DNA from: Pomphorhynchus laevis | Taxonomy: Eukaryota; Acanthocephala; Palaeacanthocephala; Echinorhynchida; Pomphorhynchidae | NCBI GenBank assembly: GCA_012934845.2 | Contig: WNNJ02001349.1 | Span: 1 to 64,000, forward strand | Direction of reading: 5' to 3' | DNA: 64,000 bases | Shown here: piece by piece, positions 9,241 to 19,340 of the stretch | Layout: every line of letters starts with the position of its first letter | Position numbering within the stretch: position 1 is the stretch's first letter | Translations under genes and position numbers: made by a program | The notes under the pieces: generated by a model | Database searches by the model: none | Seen by the model: only the letters and a program-made list of their open reading frames with translations | What the model was told of the DNA's origin: nothing

Positions 9241-10490
9241 TCATCTTTCCGATCTCTTAAATAAAACACGAGGTTTCCTTGCCCAAGACACCCAAGGACT
9301 CGACCGCGATTAGAACGAAGGTATATATTCTATTGTCGATCGCTTTGTATTTTTCCCTCTTCTTGCTCTCTGCAAAGGCGGCAACCTCCCTGGTCCGAAT
9401 GACTGCCTCGTCCTCGTAACTCGCCGCTAGAGGATTTATGCAGGTAGCGTCCCAAATCAGCAATTTGCCGCCCTTCCATGGAACCAAAGTGCCACCATCA
9501 GGTCGCTTGCCGTCGCTGCGACACAACCCGACCGGTTCTAGTCGAGAAGGTATCCCTACTGAAGAGAAAGCCATTCGAATTATGTGGTTCATCTCCGAAT
9601 GTCGACTGTGCCGAGATTTGCTATATCGACAGTCCAGACCGTGCAAACCTGATGAGTCGCTGATATTCCCGCATCCACATGTGAATTCCCCGCTAAATTT
9701 GATACCGAGTCGTAGCGCCACGGCAATGGTGAATGATACATCGTCCAATCTGGTGCCGACCGCCGAGATTGGAAGTGCCATCAGGAAAGCCCCGGAGTCT
9801 TTGCCTACCGTTCCAAGCAGTCTAGCTCGACATTTAGAAGAATCAGCATCCGATAAGAGAGAACTACTAGCGACCAAGTACATATGACGAGACCAGCGTT
9901 TTTGTTTGTGTTTTTCCGTTGGCAACTCTTCCCCGCATACAGCCGCCCATTCGCGCACACCGTGTTGGAAATCCGAGCCATCCACTCTGCTGATTGCTCC
10001 AAGGTTTGGTCCGGCCAATGTCTTTACTAGAATTGACGTACCTGCGATTGAGGACAAATATGCCGGCAGGGATATAACTTCACTGCGATATAAACCTAAG
10101 CCACCCAAGTCAATCGGCAAAGTTGCTTGACGCCATGCATTATCATCCAGATATAAATTCAAGATGTTGGCAAGAGCGGACTTTAGTTGTCTCTGCTGAC
10201 TTCACGATGTCAGCAGATACACCAGGGAGGCATAAGGCGGTGCCCTGTAAATTTGAACTTGCGTATGTGTCCCACCTAATTGGCTAGTTCGTGGCGGGTG
10301 TTTGGACCTTAGTTCTGACAAAACTCGATCGTCGAATTGCACTACTCCGTCGTCGCTGCTCACTAATCTGATTGTGCCGCGAACATCACCGTATTCTAGT
10401 CTTTCTGAAACTCTGCGACAAAGATTTCTATTGGTATCGCGATCGTCTACTTTAGTTCGGTTTCCGGGTCTCCCCAACCTTCGTTCCACA
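9241..10490 (-). mobile_element. LINE E-1, restriction-like-endonuclease type, internally deleted
   Basis: Two parts of one minus-strand element are joined. An N-terminal segment before the RT lies at about 10202-10489 and includes EYGDVRGTIRLVSSDDGV and LRSKHPP. A C-terminal segment lies at 9257-10162. The whole RT core that should lie between them is missing, with only about 40 bases separating the two. The N-terminal wording and the C-terminal Cys/His and endonuclease-like region are the same kind as in the D family but clearly a different lineage. Only this one copy is present. The 9111-9256 stretch on the 3' side may be its 3' UTR. Confidence 0.7.
9257..10162 (-). CDS. E-1 C-terminal Cys/His cluster and restriction-like endonuclease domain
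   Basis: An open 301-residue segment. It begins with the post-RT thumb-like motif LPIDLGGLGLYRSEV. Next comes a metal-binding cluster, CGCGNISDSSGLHGLDC, followed by RHSEMNHII. Then a PD-(D/E)xK-style stretch has KRPDGGTLVPW followed by GGKLLIWDATC, where the two Asp residues are the likely metal ligands. The tail is rich in Lys and Glu. Early-branching non-LTR elements (R2, R4, NeSL and relatives) carry such a domain after the RT and use it in place of an APE nuclease. The family match is from motif shape and not a database search. Confidence 0.7.
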   Translation of the reverse strand: MNLYLDDNAWRQATLPIDLGGLGLYRSEVISLPAYLSSIAGTSILVKTLAGPNLGAISRVDGSDFQHGVREWAAVCGEELPTEKHKQKRWSRHMYLVASSSLLSDADSSKCRARLLGTVGKDSGAFLMALPISAVGTRLDDVSFTIAVALRLGIKFSGEFTCGCGNISDSSGLHGLDCRYSKSRHSRHSEMNHIIRMAFSSVGIPSRLEPVGLCRSDGKRPDGGTLVPWKGGKLLIWDATCINPLAASYEDEAVIRTREVAAFAESKKREKYKAIDNRIYTFVLIAVESLGVLGKETSCFI

Positions 10491-10599
10491 AAAAATAAAA
10501 TTATAAAAGTAATAAATTATAATAGAGAAAATTTGTTTCCAATCCGAATTATTACAAGGCGAGGAAACATGAATATTTATTTATTACAGAAATCCAATA

Positions 10600-10630
10600 T
10601 TTCGACGGCACTACGGTACGTCATCTTCAG
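10600..10630 (-). ncRNA. Hammerhead-like core motif at a Penelope-like terminus
   Basis: Read on the minus strand, CTGAAGA (10624-10630) is followed by one T, a 4-bp stem GACG/CGTC (10619-10622 with 10604-10607) and GAAA (10600-10603). This is the order CUGANGA, stem II, GAAA found in hammerhead ribozymes, which Penelope-like elements are known to carry in their terminal repeats. The extra T before the stem and the lack of a clear stem I or stem III argue for a decayed or chance motif. Confidence 0.3.
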
Positions 10631-10646
10631 GGTTGCAAGAATTTAT

Positions 10647-10723
10647 TATAATCAAGACAAATTAAACGTGAAATTTAACGTGAAATTTACCGTGAAATTT
10701 ACGTTAAATTTGTCTTGATTATA
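10647..10723. repeat. Foldback with 17-bp arms and internal 12-bp repeats
   Basis: Arms at 10647-10663 and 10707-10723 are perfect inverted copies (TATAATCAAGACAAATT). The loop contains repeats of a unit like ACGTGAAATTTA. It lies next to the Penelope-like terminus and between unrelated elements E-1 and B-2. Confidence 0.8.
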
Positions 10724-12999
10724 CTAAGACCAGATATATGTTTATCTAACCCAAATTTATTCGATGCATATATCACTTGGATTTAACAGAAACGTCGATT
10801 TACTAAATGTATTTAATAAATGACCTTCCCAACGGTGAAAAATATTCTTGTTGATTCACATTTTGCCATCAGTATATAACTATATACCTATATTCAAGAC
10901 CGTGAAGATTACGAACTTGCAGAGTTGATGAATTCGATAATATATATACATTATATATTTATTTATAATGTTATTTATTTTCTTCAGGTATATAACCATA
11001 TGGGTGTTTTGAACACTCACAGATAATTACATCAGAAAAAATCAAAATAGAAAAGGACAAGGATAAGATAAAAATACACAGTAATCTTGTAGCCGAAACG
11101 ATTAACACCACGGGTAGTACACCAGCAAAGGAGTACGTTCGCAACTCATCCAACGCATAAGGTATACTTGAATGATTTAGCATAGGATATGTCCACAATA
11201 TTATCATCAAGACTATTCCACGCGTTGATCGCTCGATGTAAAGTTAGAAATGAAATGTGCATATTCTGTGACTCAAAACTACCAATTGTTTGGAATGTCC
11301 TCTACTTCTCGTTCTCTTATTAAACACTATACAATCAAAAGTATACGTCTCAAGTTGATAAACAAGACGATGCATAGCCAGAAGATCATACATTATCAGC
11401 TTCTCTCGTATATATACTAAACCAAAACTGCCAAAGCAAGAATGATAGAAAAGATATCGCACATATAGGTACAATTTCGTAAAGTAAAACGACGGGATAT
11501 GCTCTCCAAATCGTCAATTTATTTAAGGGTACCAGGAAAGACCGCCGGAGAAACATATTAAATCACCGGTCTCACCAGCGCATTGTACAAATACACAGCA
11601 CAAGATGGAGTTAACTTTCTAAAACAGTTTTTTATAATGTAACACACTTTCCGAGATTTGTTACAAATTCTATTGATGTTCGCGCGTGTCCATAAATTCG
11701 TTTGCACCATTATACCTAAATCTTTGGTGGTAGCAGTATTCGTAATGATCTCTTACCGAGATAGTATTTATGGTACACGTTGCTACGACTAAACCTCATA
11801 TAACCACATTTTTTAAACTAATTAAAACTAATTTAAACTAATTCTTGTTGTTACGGACCAACGATGAACAAGGTTCAACATGTCCTGAAGAAACTTCACA
11901 ATCTTCGAGGTCCTTAATCACCTTCTACATTTTTATGTCATCGGCAAATGCAAGAATCTTACAACTATTTAGCGAGATCAATAAATGATTGTCAAAGATA
12001 TTAAATAACAATGGACCTAGAACAAATCTCTGAGGACTCCGGTAGTATTAGTATGAGAAGACAGACACCGTCCGACTCAAACTCTAAATGAACTGAAGTC
12101 TAGAAATACTGCGTGAACGCAATAACCTTCAGCAGCATGATCAACCCAATCTTCACGTGTGCATAATAAGTTCGTGAGGCATGAGCGACCATGACGAAAT
12201 TCGTGTTGTGTTCTATTAAGGATTCCCGATGAATTCAAATGATGATATAAACGTCTGTTTAATACCCACTCAAGGACTTTGCAGATTACACTAGTAAGGC
12301 TTATTGCATGATAATTACCGGCACTATTTCTGTCCCCGTGTTTAAAATCGGGACAACAATGGCTGTTTTCCAGATATTTGGTAATCTTGATCTGCGCAAG
12401 TTCAATTCAAATAACGGCGCCAATGGTTACGTTACGTATGGAGCAAGCAATTAAAGAAGATATGGATGAACTTCATCGGGGCCTGCAGCGGATGCGATAG
12501 GTAATATAACAGTTCATCAGCAAATATAACAGTTCTTCAGCAAATACCAATACCGGAGTGTTATTTCTGTAAGCACTTACTGTTGTATCCTCACAAACAG
12601 CATAGGAATTAAATGTCTTAACTTCAAAAGTTGATGCAAGCATCTCAGCTATCATGGCAAGTGAGATGACATTTGTATCACAATCTTGTAAAGAAGAAAT
12701 TGCGCAGGCAGAACTCTTGCTCCTCGTGACAACTTGCTTTTGTACACTCGTCATAGAGAAGGGAACTCATTCGAGAGTTTTTAAGGTCGAATGCATCATC
12801 TGCCACCGATCATCAACGTTATTACTACTACAAGAAAAAGTAGCAATCGATACTGCCTTAAGCAATGCATTAGCATAAGTTCTTTGTCATGATCTTATTA
12901 AAATTATCGATTCAGCATTATCTTTTGAATTAACACAGAACTGTGCATGCAGTCAAACGATATCATGCAGTGATCACTAAAAGAAACATTTATTTTTTT

Positions 13000-13385
13000 A
13001 AATGGCAAATGCGGGCCGGCGCACGCTTAATGACCACAGAAAAGAACAAAATTTAAATCATGTTTCGAGGAGGTGTGTACTGAGGCTGCATTTGAATGCA
13101 ATAAAGTAGGGAGCGCGGCGGACGTCGAGTGTGTGCTGATTCCAGACGATTGGGGCGGTGACGAGGAAGGATCGGAGACCGTAGTTGTTAGAGTAATTAG
13201 GAACGTGGAGTAAGAGGGAATTACGGGAACGCAGTGATAGAGTGGCGTGGTGTGTAAGGTTTAAGAAAGGGAGGTTGATGAATGATGGGAAGCCGACATC
13301 GATGAGACGAAAAGTTACGAGAAGGTGGAGTTTTATACGGATGTGGATGGTAGGCCAGGGGAGTTGGGCAAGATGATGTGGATGT
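13000..13385 (-). mobile_element. LINE A-2, 3'-end fragment nested in B-2
   Basis: Minus-strand reading gives the end of the A-family RT protein (RNSLLLHVPNYSNNYGLRSF, then DVRRAP), followed by the family's 3' motif (GCATTTGCCA at about 13005-13014) and an A/T tail at 12988-12999. Its 5' end corresponds to about 3188 of A-1. The 5' truncation plus 3' tail is what a normal short LINE insertion looks like. Confidence 0.8.
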
Positions 13386-13704
13386 ATACCAAACTAATAT
13401 GACTTATAAATTTAAGACTACTCATATTCTTGATTAATTTAGAAAATACCAGGTCAAGACAAGATTCCTGATTAGTTATGAACCTGGTAGATGATTGTAT
13501 ATGTTGATCTCGTATAAGGTCATTTGAAAGAAAATTCCACAAGTATATGTCAGGTTTGGAAGTTTCGTTATAACGCCCTTCATGCCCATCACATGGAATA
13601 TTAAAGTCGTCGACTAATAGGTATTCTTTCTGTTTCGAGCATTCCCTTAGTACGCGAAAGAATTCATCGTTCAACACGTAAGTTTGTGAAGACCAGTAGA
13701 ACAA
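13386..13704 (-). pseudogene. B-2 endonuclease fragment
   Basis: An open minus-strand piece shows LLVDDFNIPCDGHEGR (the GDFN region, with the Gly changed to Asp), LWNFLSNDLI, QHIQSSTRF and SCLDLVFSKLI. These match the corresponding parts of the B-1 and B-4 endonucleases. The reading is cut at its 3' side by the A-2 insertion, and the next endonuclease motif (SDHC) is found on the far side, near 12960. Confidence 0.7.
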
Positions 13705-13721
13705 ACCAATTCCAAAATGAA

Positions 13722-13860
13722 TTCAACTTGCTGTAGATGTTTTTCTTAACTTTTCCCCTACATTTGAGCGCATCTCCATTCCCGTTGATATCCCTTCTCT
13801 TAGGTCCATCGAGTTGCCTGTGAGAATTGTTAATAGTTTAGGGATATTGCTGTATACTAA
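13722..13860 (+). mobile_element. LINE C-1, short internal RT fragment
   Basis: About 140 bases match the RT region of the C family around 26570-26705, including the part that codes for the first catalytic Asp (a decayed FLDFSAAFDRISIPF) and the string GAGAATTGTTAA. Neither element end is present, so this is not a simple insertion. It abuts the truncated end of B-2. Confidence 0.7.
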
Positions 13861-14469
13861 GCACTTCACCATCAGCAATTTATTAATTCCGAAATAAATC
13901 TAGAATTCTTTAAGAATGCATAATTACATACAATATTGTCCTTAAAGGCAATTATATTATTGCCTTTAGTATTTATTACACATAGTCAATCGTCATGACG
14001 GATACAAGTCGTCGTAACTCCAAACAAAGATAAAATAATAAGATTATTTGTGGATTATTCAATGACAATTAATAAATATACTCTAAACGATGCCCATCCT
14101 CTACAGCGAATTGATTTTTTTAATACCAAGAAGTTTCCAATTACTCATATTTAACACACTATATCTAAAAGCAGACACACATCAACTAAGTACTTAAAAA
14201 ATAAGATAGATTTTACACATCAATTACGGTTGCAGATTGACTCAATATTTTTGGATAAATATATACATACATTGATAATAAATACTAAACCCTAATCTTC
14301 TTCCATTTCGATTAGATTGTTTTGCTTGAACAAAGAAGAAAATAGTTTTCCTTTATTTGGAAAAATTCAATATTTAGCTACTATTATCATTAGGATAACA
14401 ATAAAATGTAGACAAAATTTCGTTTTTTAACATCTATGCAAAAGTACAAGCATTGATGTGCCCTACATT
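13861..14469. other. AT-rich stretch with no recognisable gene
   Basis: I see nothing coding here. One small perfect hairpin, AAAGGCAAT with its complement ATTGCCTTT, lies at about 13944-13968. Confidence 0.5.
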
Positions 14470-15600
14470 TCTACTTAAAAAGAAAATACTGAAAAACAAA
14501 ACATGCATACACAACAAAATTGAACAATACACATTTTGAAACAAACAAAAAAAAACAAAATAAAAGCAAAATAATAAAACAAGTGATAAAAACAAACGAA
14601 TTGAATAATAAAAATAATGTAATAATAGAATAATGAATTATAATTTAATCTAAAATGAAATCTTATAAGAAAAAGATTTATTTTAACGTGGCAAATGCGT
14701 GCAACAACGAAAAACAAACGAATACCAAAATTAAAATAATATTAAAATAATTAATTATAATTTAATTTAAGGTTAAAATTAGATTTGTTATTAAACATTA
14801 AATTAGGTTTTTTTAATAAAATACGCTTCTTGAATAATGCGAGATAACAAGTTACTTTCAAATGATAAAATAGATGCATTTTCAAAATCAACGGAATGAT
14901 TCAAACTCACAAAATGTTGAGCAACAGCACTAGAATTGGTCCCTTTACGTACATTATAATTATGTTGTTTAATACGCTTAACCAAACCTTGACCCGTTTG
15001 ACCAACATATACCTGTTCGCATTCTTTACAAGGTATTTTATAAACAATGGCATCTTTGTTAAAATCTGGTTTACGCTTAAAAATGTTGTGAAGTTTAGGT
15101 AATTTTCTGTTAAAAATGTGCACTTTGTTAATACAACTATTTTTTATGTTATTGTTAATAAACTTTGAAAATACTGAATTCCACTTGTTACTAACAAAAG
15201 GTATTGCTATATGATGTATTCTTTTTTCAGTTATAGAAATGAAAAAATAAAGTTTTCATTTAAAAATATTTTATGACTTGGGTCATGCGATTATTGTTTT
15301 CATTTACAAGGGCCTTGGATATTTAACGTAATAATTACTATCGCATCCAACATTTGTGACTAGAAACACATATAATCTGCCTTTTACAAAAGGTATTCCT
15401 ATATGATGTATTCTTTTTTAGGACCACATACTTTATTTTAATGCGCTAAATATTTAAATACAACTATATTTTATGTTATTGTTATTGCAAAATCATAAAA
15501 CAAGTGATAAAAACAAACGAATTGAATAATAAAAATAATGTAATAACAGACTAATTAATTATAATTTAATCTGAAACGAAATCTAGCAATAATGATAAAG
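14470..15600 (-). mobile_element. Penelope-like element Q-1 with GIY-YIG nuclease
   Basis: A minus-strand fragment that keeps the GIY-YIG endonuclease end of a Penelope-like protein (14803-15123), flanked by a direct repeat. The string ACAAGTGATAAAAACAAACG occurs at about 14579-14598 and again at 15499-15518, with more than 90 bp of matching sequence around each. A second shared block, GGTATT.CTATATGATGTATTC, lies at about 15201 and 15393. Repeats of this sort on both sides of the coding part fit the terminal repeats of Penelope-like elements. The RT core is absent. Confidence 0.7.
14803..15123 (-). CDS. Q-1 GIY-YIG endonuclease domain
   Basis: The open stretch of 106 codons shows NKDAIVYKIPCKECEQVYVG: the VYKI..C..C knuckle followed by the YVG half of the GIY-YIG motif. 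TGQGLVKRIKQH carries the catalytic Arg helix. Next come AVAQHF and NHSVDFENASIL, then a Glu-containing helix ending in IIQEAYFIKKT. This is the standard order in the C-terminal nuclease of Penelope-like retroelements, which cuts target DNA for insertion. The segment is the end of a longer protein, so its first Met is not a real start. Confidence 0.85.
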   Translation of the reverse strand: MHIFNRKLPKLHNIFKRKPDFNKDAIVYKIPCKECEQVYVGQTGQGLVKRIKQHNYNVRKGTNSSAVAQHFVSLNHSVDFENASILSFESNLLSRIIQEAYFIKKT

Positions 15601-15689
15601 TTTACATTTATATTTTTTATATTACATAAATATAATACAATTATATTTGTATTATATAATTGCACGCCACTAATCTTATATAATACCGC

Positions 15690-16321
15690 GCCACTCTTAC
15701 ACCCTCTATTTTCCAGTATGCATATACAATTTCCGTCTACCAGTAGTGACTACCATGACAATCCTTGGTGTCCCTTTTGACAATAATCTCTCGTTTCTGC
15801 TTTTCATTCGTAGCAAGATCAGTTCATGCTCCCTCATACTCCGTGACATCCGAAGTGTCCGTAGAAACCTCGACGGGAAATCGACAGCTATTTTAATCTC
15901 TAGCCTTTTCATGCCTCGTTTAGAATATTGCTTAGGTCTTCTCGTAAACTGTCCAGCATATCAATTTCACTATTTACAAAGGATTCTGCACACGGCTGCT
16001 AGAGTCATCTTCCGCCTTCGCAAGTACGATCACATCTCCAACACCCTCCGCATCCTTAACTGGCTCGACATTCCGAGCCGCATAACCTCTCAAATTCTCA
16101 CACTTGCATGGCAAATCAAATTCCGGCACAACCCTCCTTATCTATATCTTCCTGATAGCGCATCCTATATGACGACTGGTCTCTCCCTAAGAAGTCATCG
16201 CTCCTACTCGCTTTTCGTCCCCCGTCACAACAGTAATCACGGATATCATGCGTTCACCATCGCTGCACCACGCCTTTGGAACAAACTTCCTCGTGACACA
16301 AAATCATTGACGTCGCTTAAA
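15690..16321 (+). mobile_element. LINE A-3, C-terminal RT fragment of an A-related subfamily
   Basis: An open + strand stretch from about 15746 encodes the post-RT region: LGVPFDNNLSF, SLILRDIRSVRR, SSLFMPRLEYCLGLL, LQRILHTAARVIFRLRKYDH and APRLWNKLPRD. The order matches the end of A-1 and A-6 but the residues differ throughout, so this is a separate subfamily. It stops abruptly near 16321, where sequence of A-4 on the other strand begins. The open frame crosses this join and so contains foreign residues at its end. Confidence 0.8.
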
Positions 16322-17810
16322 CGAGAAGATTTAGAACAGACGCGAAAAGTACGGTTTGATAGATATGAAGAAAATCCGGCTACAGTGTGTATAGAAAAGC
16401 CATAATCACGACGAAGATGATGGAAAAGAATTTAATGATCGACGACTTCAAAAGCAGATTAGAGATCAAGAGAAACTATGACACTACATAATTTGTGATC
16501 GCGCGATATGAAAAGTCGTTATAAACTTTAAGACAGGCAATTTCAGTAGAGTAATTTAAGCGAAAAGCGGCTTGGACGGGAGGAAATAAGTTGGAGGAGA
16601 AGATATATGCCTTAACTTGCTTAAAAACAAGACGCTCAAAAAGTTTGGAGAGGGTTGGGAGAAGTGAAATAGGACGGCACGAAGATGGTAGTGAGGTGTC
16701 GAGAGATTGCATTTTGAGGATAGCGCGAACAGTGTCGCATTTTTAGTAGGAAGGAAATGTGCGGCTACGGATAGACAAGCTGAACAATGTGGTTAGAAAG
16801 GGTGATATAGAGGAGCAGATATTTTTAAGCAAGTGAGTGGGAATTGGATCAGAAAGACAGGGTTTATTAGGTAATGACAAAACAACCACGAAACGTCATT
16901 AGACTTAACATGAAGAAGGTGAATTAGCTCTGGGAGGGAACTATTCAAAGAGAAGAGAGTATACAAGGGGCATATGTGTAGTAGGGAAAGTAAATTAGAT
17001 TGCTTAGATTGTAGTAGATAATAAAATTCATCAGGATCTATGTTACAAGTGGTAAATGATCTTGAAAGAATTGAGTTTAAGATTTTCCAATGAGATTTAG
17101 AGTTGGAAGATGACTCGAGTTGATTTCGCCAAAAGAGAGTACGTTTAGTACGTATAAGAATGAGATGTGAACGACGTTGAGAAAAGTAGGAATCACGAAA
17201 GATGGAAAGAAATGTACGGCTACGGATGGACGAGTTGAACAATGTGGTTAGGAAGGGTAAGATAGAGTAGCAGATATTTTTAAGCAAGTGAGTGGGAATT
17301 GGGTCAGAAGGAGAGGTTTTATTAGGTAATGACAGCAGAACCGAAGAAACTTCATCAGACGAAACGGGAAGAAGGTGGAATAGTTCTGGGAGGGAATTAT
17401 TTAAAGAGAAGAATGGGTACAAGGGGACTATTGGTAGTAGGGAACGTAAATTAGATAGCTTAGTTTGTAGATAAGAAGAAAATTCATCAGGATTTATATT
17501 ACAAGAAGTAGATGATCGTGAAAGAATTGAGTTTAAGATTTTCCAATGAGATTTCGAGTTGGAAGATGACTAGTTGTTTTCGCCAAAAGAGTACGTTTAG
17601 TATGCATAAGAATGAGATGGGAACAGCGAAGGGAAAGATAGGAATCACGGAGATTTGGAGTGAGTGAGTTTTAAGAACGTTTAAGAAAACAATTAAACAC
17701 ACGAGTCAGAATCGAATCAGTGAGCATGACGCAAGTGCTGAAAACGTCGGGGTCGAATAGGCAAAAGGTGATTGAGGATCGACGTAGGTTCAGAATCAAA
17801 CAGAATTCCC
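16322..17810 (-). mobile_element. LINE A-4, internal RT fragment with a tandem duplication
   Basis: Minus-strand A-family sequence close to A-6, covering the region from the linker before the RT to the middle of the RT. The frame is broken into pieces at 16476-16712, 16793-17422 and 17499-17702. A segment of about 450 bp is present twice in direct order (roughly 16752-17207 and 17208-17655). Each copy starts at the sequence for FNSSIRSRTF and runs back through LPELFHLLPVSSDEVSS. The two copies differ by roughly one base in ten, so this is not a fresh duplication unless two different A copies were joined. Confidence 0.85.
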
Positions 17811-18049
17811 TAAACATCTTATCCAACTCACAGTTCTAGCATATCTCTTTATCGAACCATTCAACATATTATTGTTTTCCCCTGACACCTAGCCACATTC
17901 TACTTATCTTCCTTATCTTCAATCACTTTCTTCAATTTCATCAACAATTTTATTTATCATTGTAGATTGCTTTCACATTTGTTTTCTTTTTTTTCTTTTA
18001 CGTGGGCTTGTAACTAATGTATCAAATTTATTCGTATAAATCACAATTC
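17811..18049. other. Pyrimidine-rich spacer, no gene seen
   Basis: A stretch rich in C and T on the + strand, ending with TTTTACGTGGGCTTG near 18000. That string faintly resembles an A-family 3' tail, but no coding sequence supports it. Confidence 0.4.
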
Positions 18050-18176
18050 GGGGTTACCCGCAAAAGAGTCTCAATATTATTAAATTTTTACACAAAACGA
18101 TGTACGTATGCTGTTTGTTCGCGGCGATATATGCCGTAAATCTCGATAGATTTACGGCATAATCGATAATCTAGAT

Positions 18177-18524
18177 TTACGCGTCGTTTATTCGACGCGT
18201 AAATCTCGGGACTCGCAAACAGGCCAAAACGGTCCGGACAAGCTCGAAGCTTATTTTCCTTTTTTGTAGGACGAGGGCGTATCCATAGTTGACATTACGT
18301 AGGCTAGCATTGCCTACATATTTCGCTGCTACTGTCTTTAGTACTTTGATTGCCTCCTTTCCGATGCCACCTGAAGTATAAAATATCAGAGGGACGGATT
18401 TGGCCCGTTCGATTTTCTCCACTCTTTTATTGTATTTTGCACGTTTACGATTTTCATTGAATTCGAAGGACGCATCGAGGCTTCTGCTGACAGTCGATTG
18501 AGCATGGATTGAGAATACATTCAC
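18177..18524 (-). pseudogene. D-1 C-terminal fragment of the endonuclease domain
   Basis: The protein begins at VFSIHAQS, which equals VFSHLAPS in D-4, just after the second endonuclease Asp. It goes on through FNENRKRAKYNKRVEKIERA, PLIFYTSGGIGKEAIKVLK and a C-terminal helix. D-4 has the same order (NYHEARKNSKYGERI, PIVLASNGALGSTAQ). It ends with a natural stop at the element's own C-terminus. Confidence 0.75.
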
Positions 18525-18539
18525 GTCGAAAAACGTTCG

Positions 18540-18690
18540 CTCAAAGGGGTGTGAGAGAGCAACGTGGATACTTTGATCTAGATAAATGACGAATAATCAT
18601 GGGGATTGGTGTTGCACGGTGGAGAGGAGCGAGCAAGGATTGAGTTAAAAGTATGCCATAGAGTCTTAGAGTTGAATGAAGTCACTCTTG
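18540..18690 (-). mobile_element. LINE A-5, 150-bp internal fragment lodged within D-1
   Basis: These bases match the reverse complement of 1757-1905 in A-1 with close similarity, including GTATGCCATAGAGTCTTAGA in place of GTATGCCAGAGAGTCTTAGA. The piece has neither LINE end and no tail, so it did not arrive by ordinary target-primed insertion. It stands where D-1 should have its Cys/His cluster and so replaces element sequence. Confidence 0.8.
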
Positions 18691-19340
18691 AATGTGTCAC
18701 TAAGGACTAATGATGAGCTATATACACTCGATATAGAAAACACCGGATCTACGATGCCAAGTCCTCCCAAACTTAAAGGCGATGTTAGGATACAGTTCCA
18801 CGTCCCGTTTAAATTTTGTTTTGTTATTGTGGGTATTAATCGATCTTTTAAAGCTCTTTGTAGGCTATCCATATATGTAGGCTCACATGGTACCGTTCTC
18901 ATGTAATAAGTCCGCTTGAATTGTACTGATTTCGTTAAGCCAGTATATGCCGCTTGAGGATCCAGTTCTGCAATGCAATTCAATTTGTCAATAACCGCTG
19001 ACCATTTTAGCGATTCATTCCTTGTGGTTGATGAAACGTAAGCGACGGTTCCAATAGAAACTCCCAAGATTCTTATACCATCATTTGAACAAGTGATCTG
19101 TTGTGACGGAAGTTCTGAGGGATTTAAGGGCGTTGGTGAGAGTAGCTGTGTTTTTGTTACGTTCACGTGATAACCATACTCGGCGCCTATGTCATTTAGT
19201 ATATTCCATACTGTATGTAAATTTCCAATACGGCAAACGAAGTTTACATCGTCCGCGAACCATCGCTGTTTGACGTCATTAACCGCTTTCCGAATTTCCA
19301 TAATAAGAGGCATCGATGCCATAACAAAGCCGGTCATCGC
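18666..19340 (-). pseudogene. D-1 reverse transcriptase (catalytic part) and thumb
   Basis: Motifs are KQRWFADDVNFVC (the FADD catalytic box), IGAEYGYHVNVTKTQLL, DGIRILGVSIG, AELDPQAAYTGLTKSVQFK and LTSPLSLGGLGIVDPV. The same order is found in D-3 and D-4. The frame is open for 223 codons. The upstream RT motifs before FADD continue to about 19850 but in broken frames. Confidence 0.78.

Larger units (their letters stand above)
10491..10960. other. AT-rich spacer with a Penelope-like terminus on the minus strand
   Basis: No gene is visible. On the minus strand, 10560-10640 reads CTGAAGA, a small hairpin, then GAAATATTGG, a pattern I associate with the ends of Penelope-like elements. The foldback at 10647-10723 lies just beside it. 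The remainder, to 10960, is plain AT-rich sequence in which I see nothing. Confidence 0.4.
10965..13735 (-). mobile_element. LINE B-2, old CR1-like copy, heavily decayed
   Basis: No long frame survives, but translated pieces on the minus strand follow the B family in order. The endonuclease part is at 13386-13704. SFSDHCMISF lies near 12960. RT wording lies at 12300-12480 (PDEVHPYLL, NIWKTAIVVPI). HGRSCLTNLLC lies near 12170 and LAFADDIKM near 11950. The 3' tail near 10985-11020 carries the family's hexamer-rich signature. A piece of LINE A (A-2) is inserted at about 13000-13385, splitting the endonuclease. The many stops and small gaps make this the oldest B copy in the window. Confidence 0.75.

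Noticed and set aside
9111-9256. snRNA, tRNA or 5S-like target of a site-specific LINE next to E-1
   Set aside because: No box A/B, Sm site or cloverleaf could be folded by eye; it is better explained as E-1 3' UTR or spacer.
9438-9887. 149-codon + strand frame opposite E-1
   Set aside because: It is fully antisense to a domain-bearing frame and lacks any motif of its own.
14475-14717. Phe/Cys-rich minus-strand frame near Q-1
   Set aside because: It is composed of translated AT-rich terminal-repeat sequence and is not conserved in the second repeat copy.
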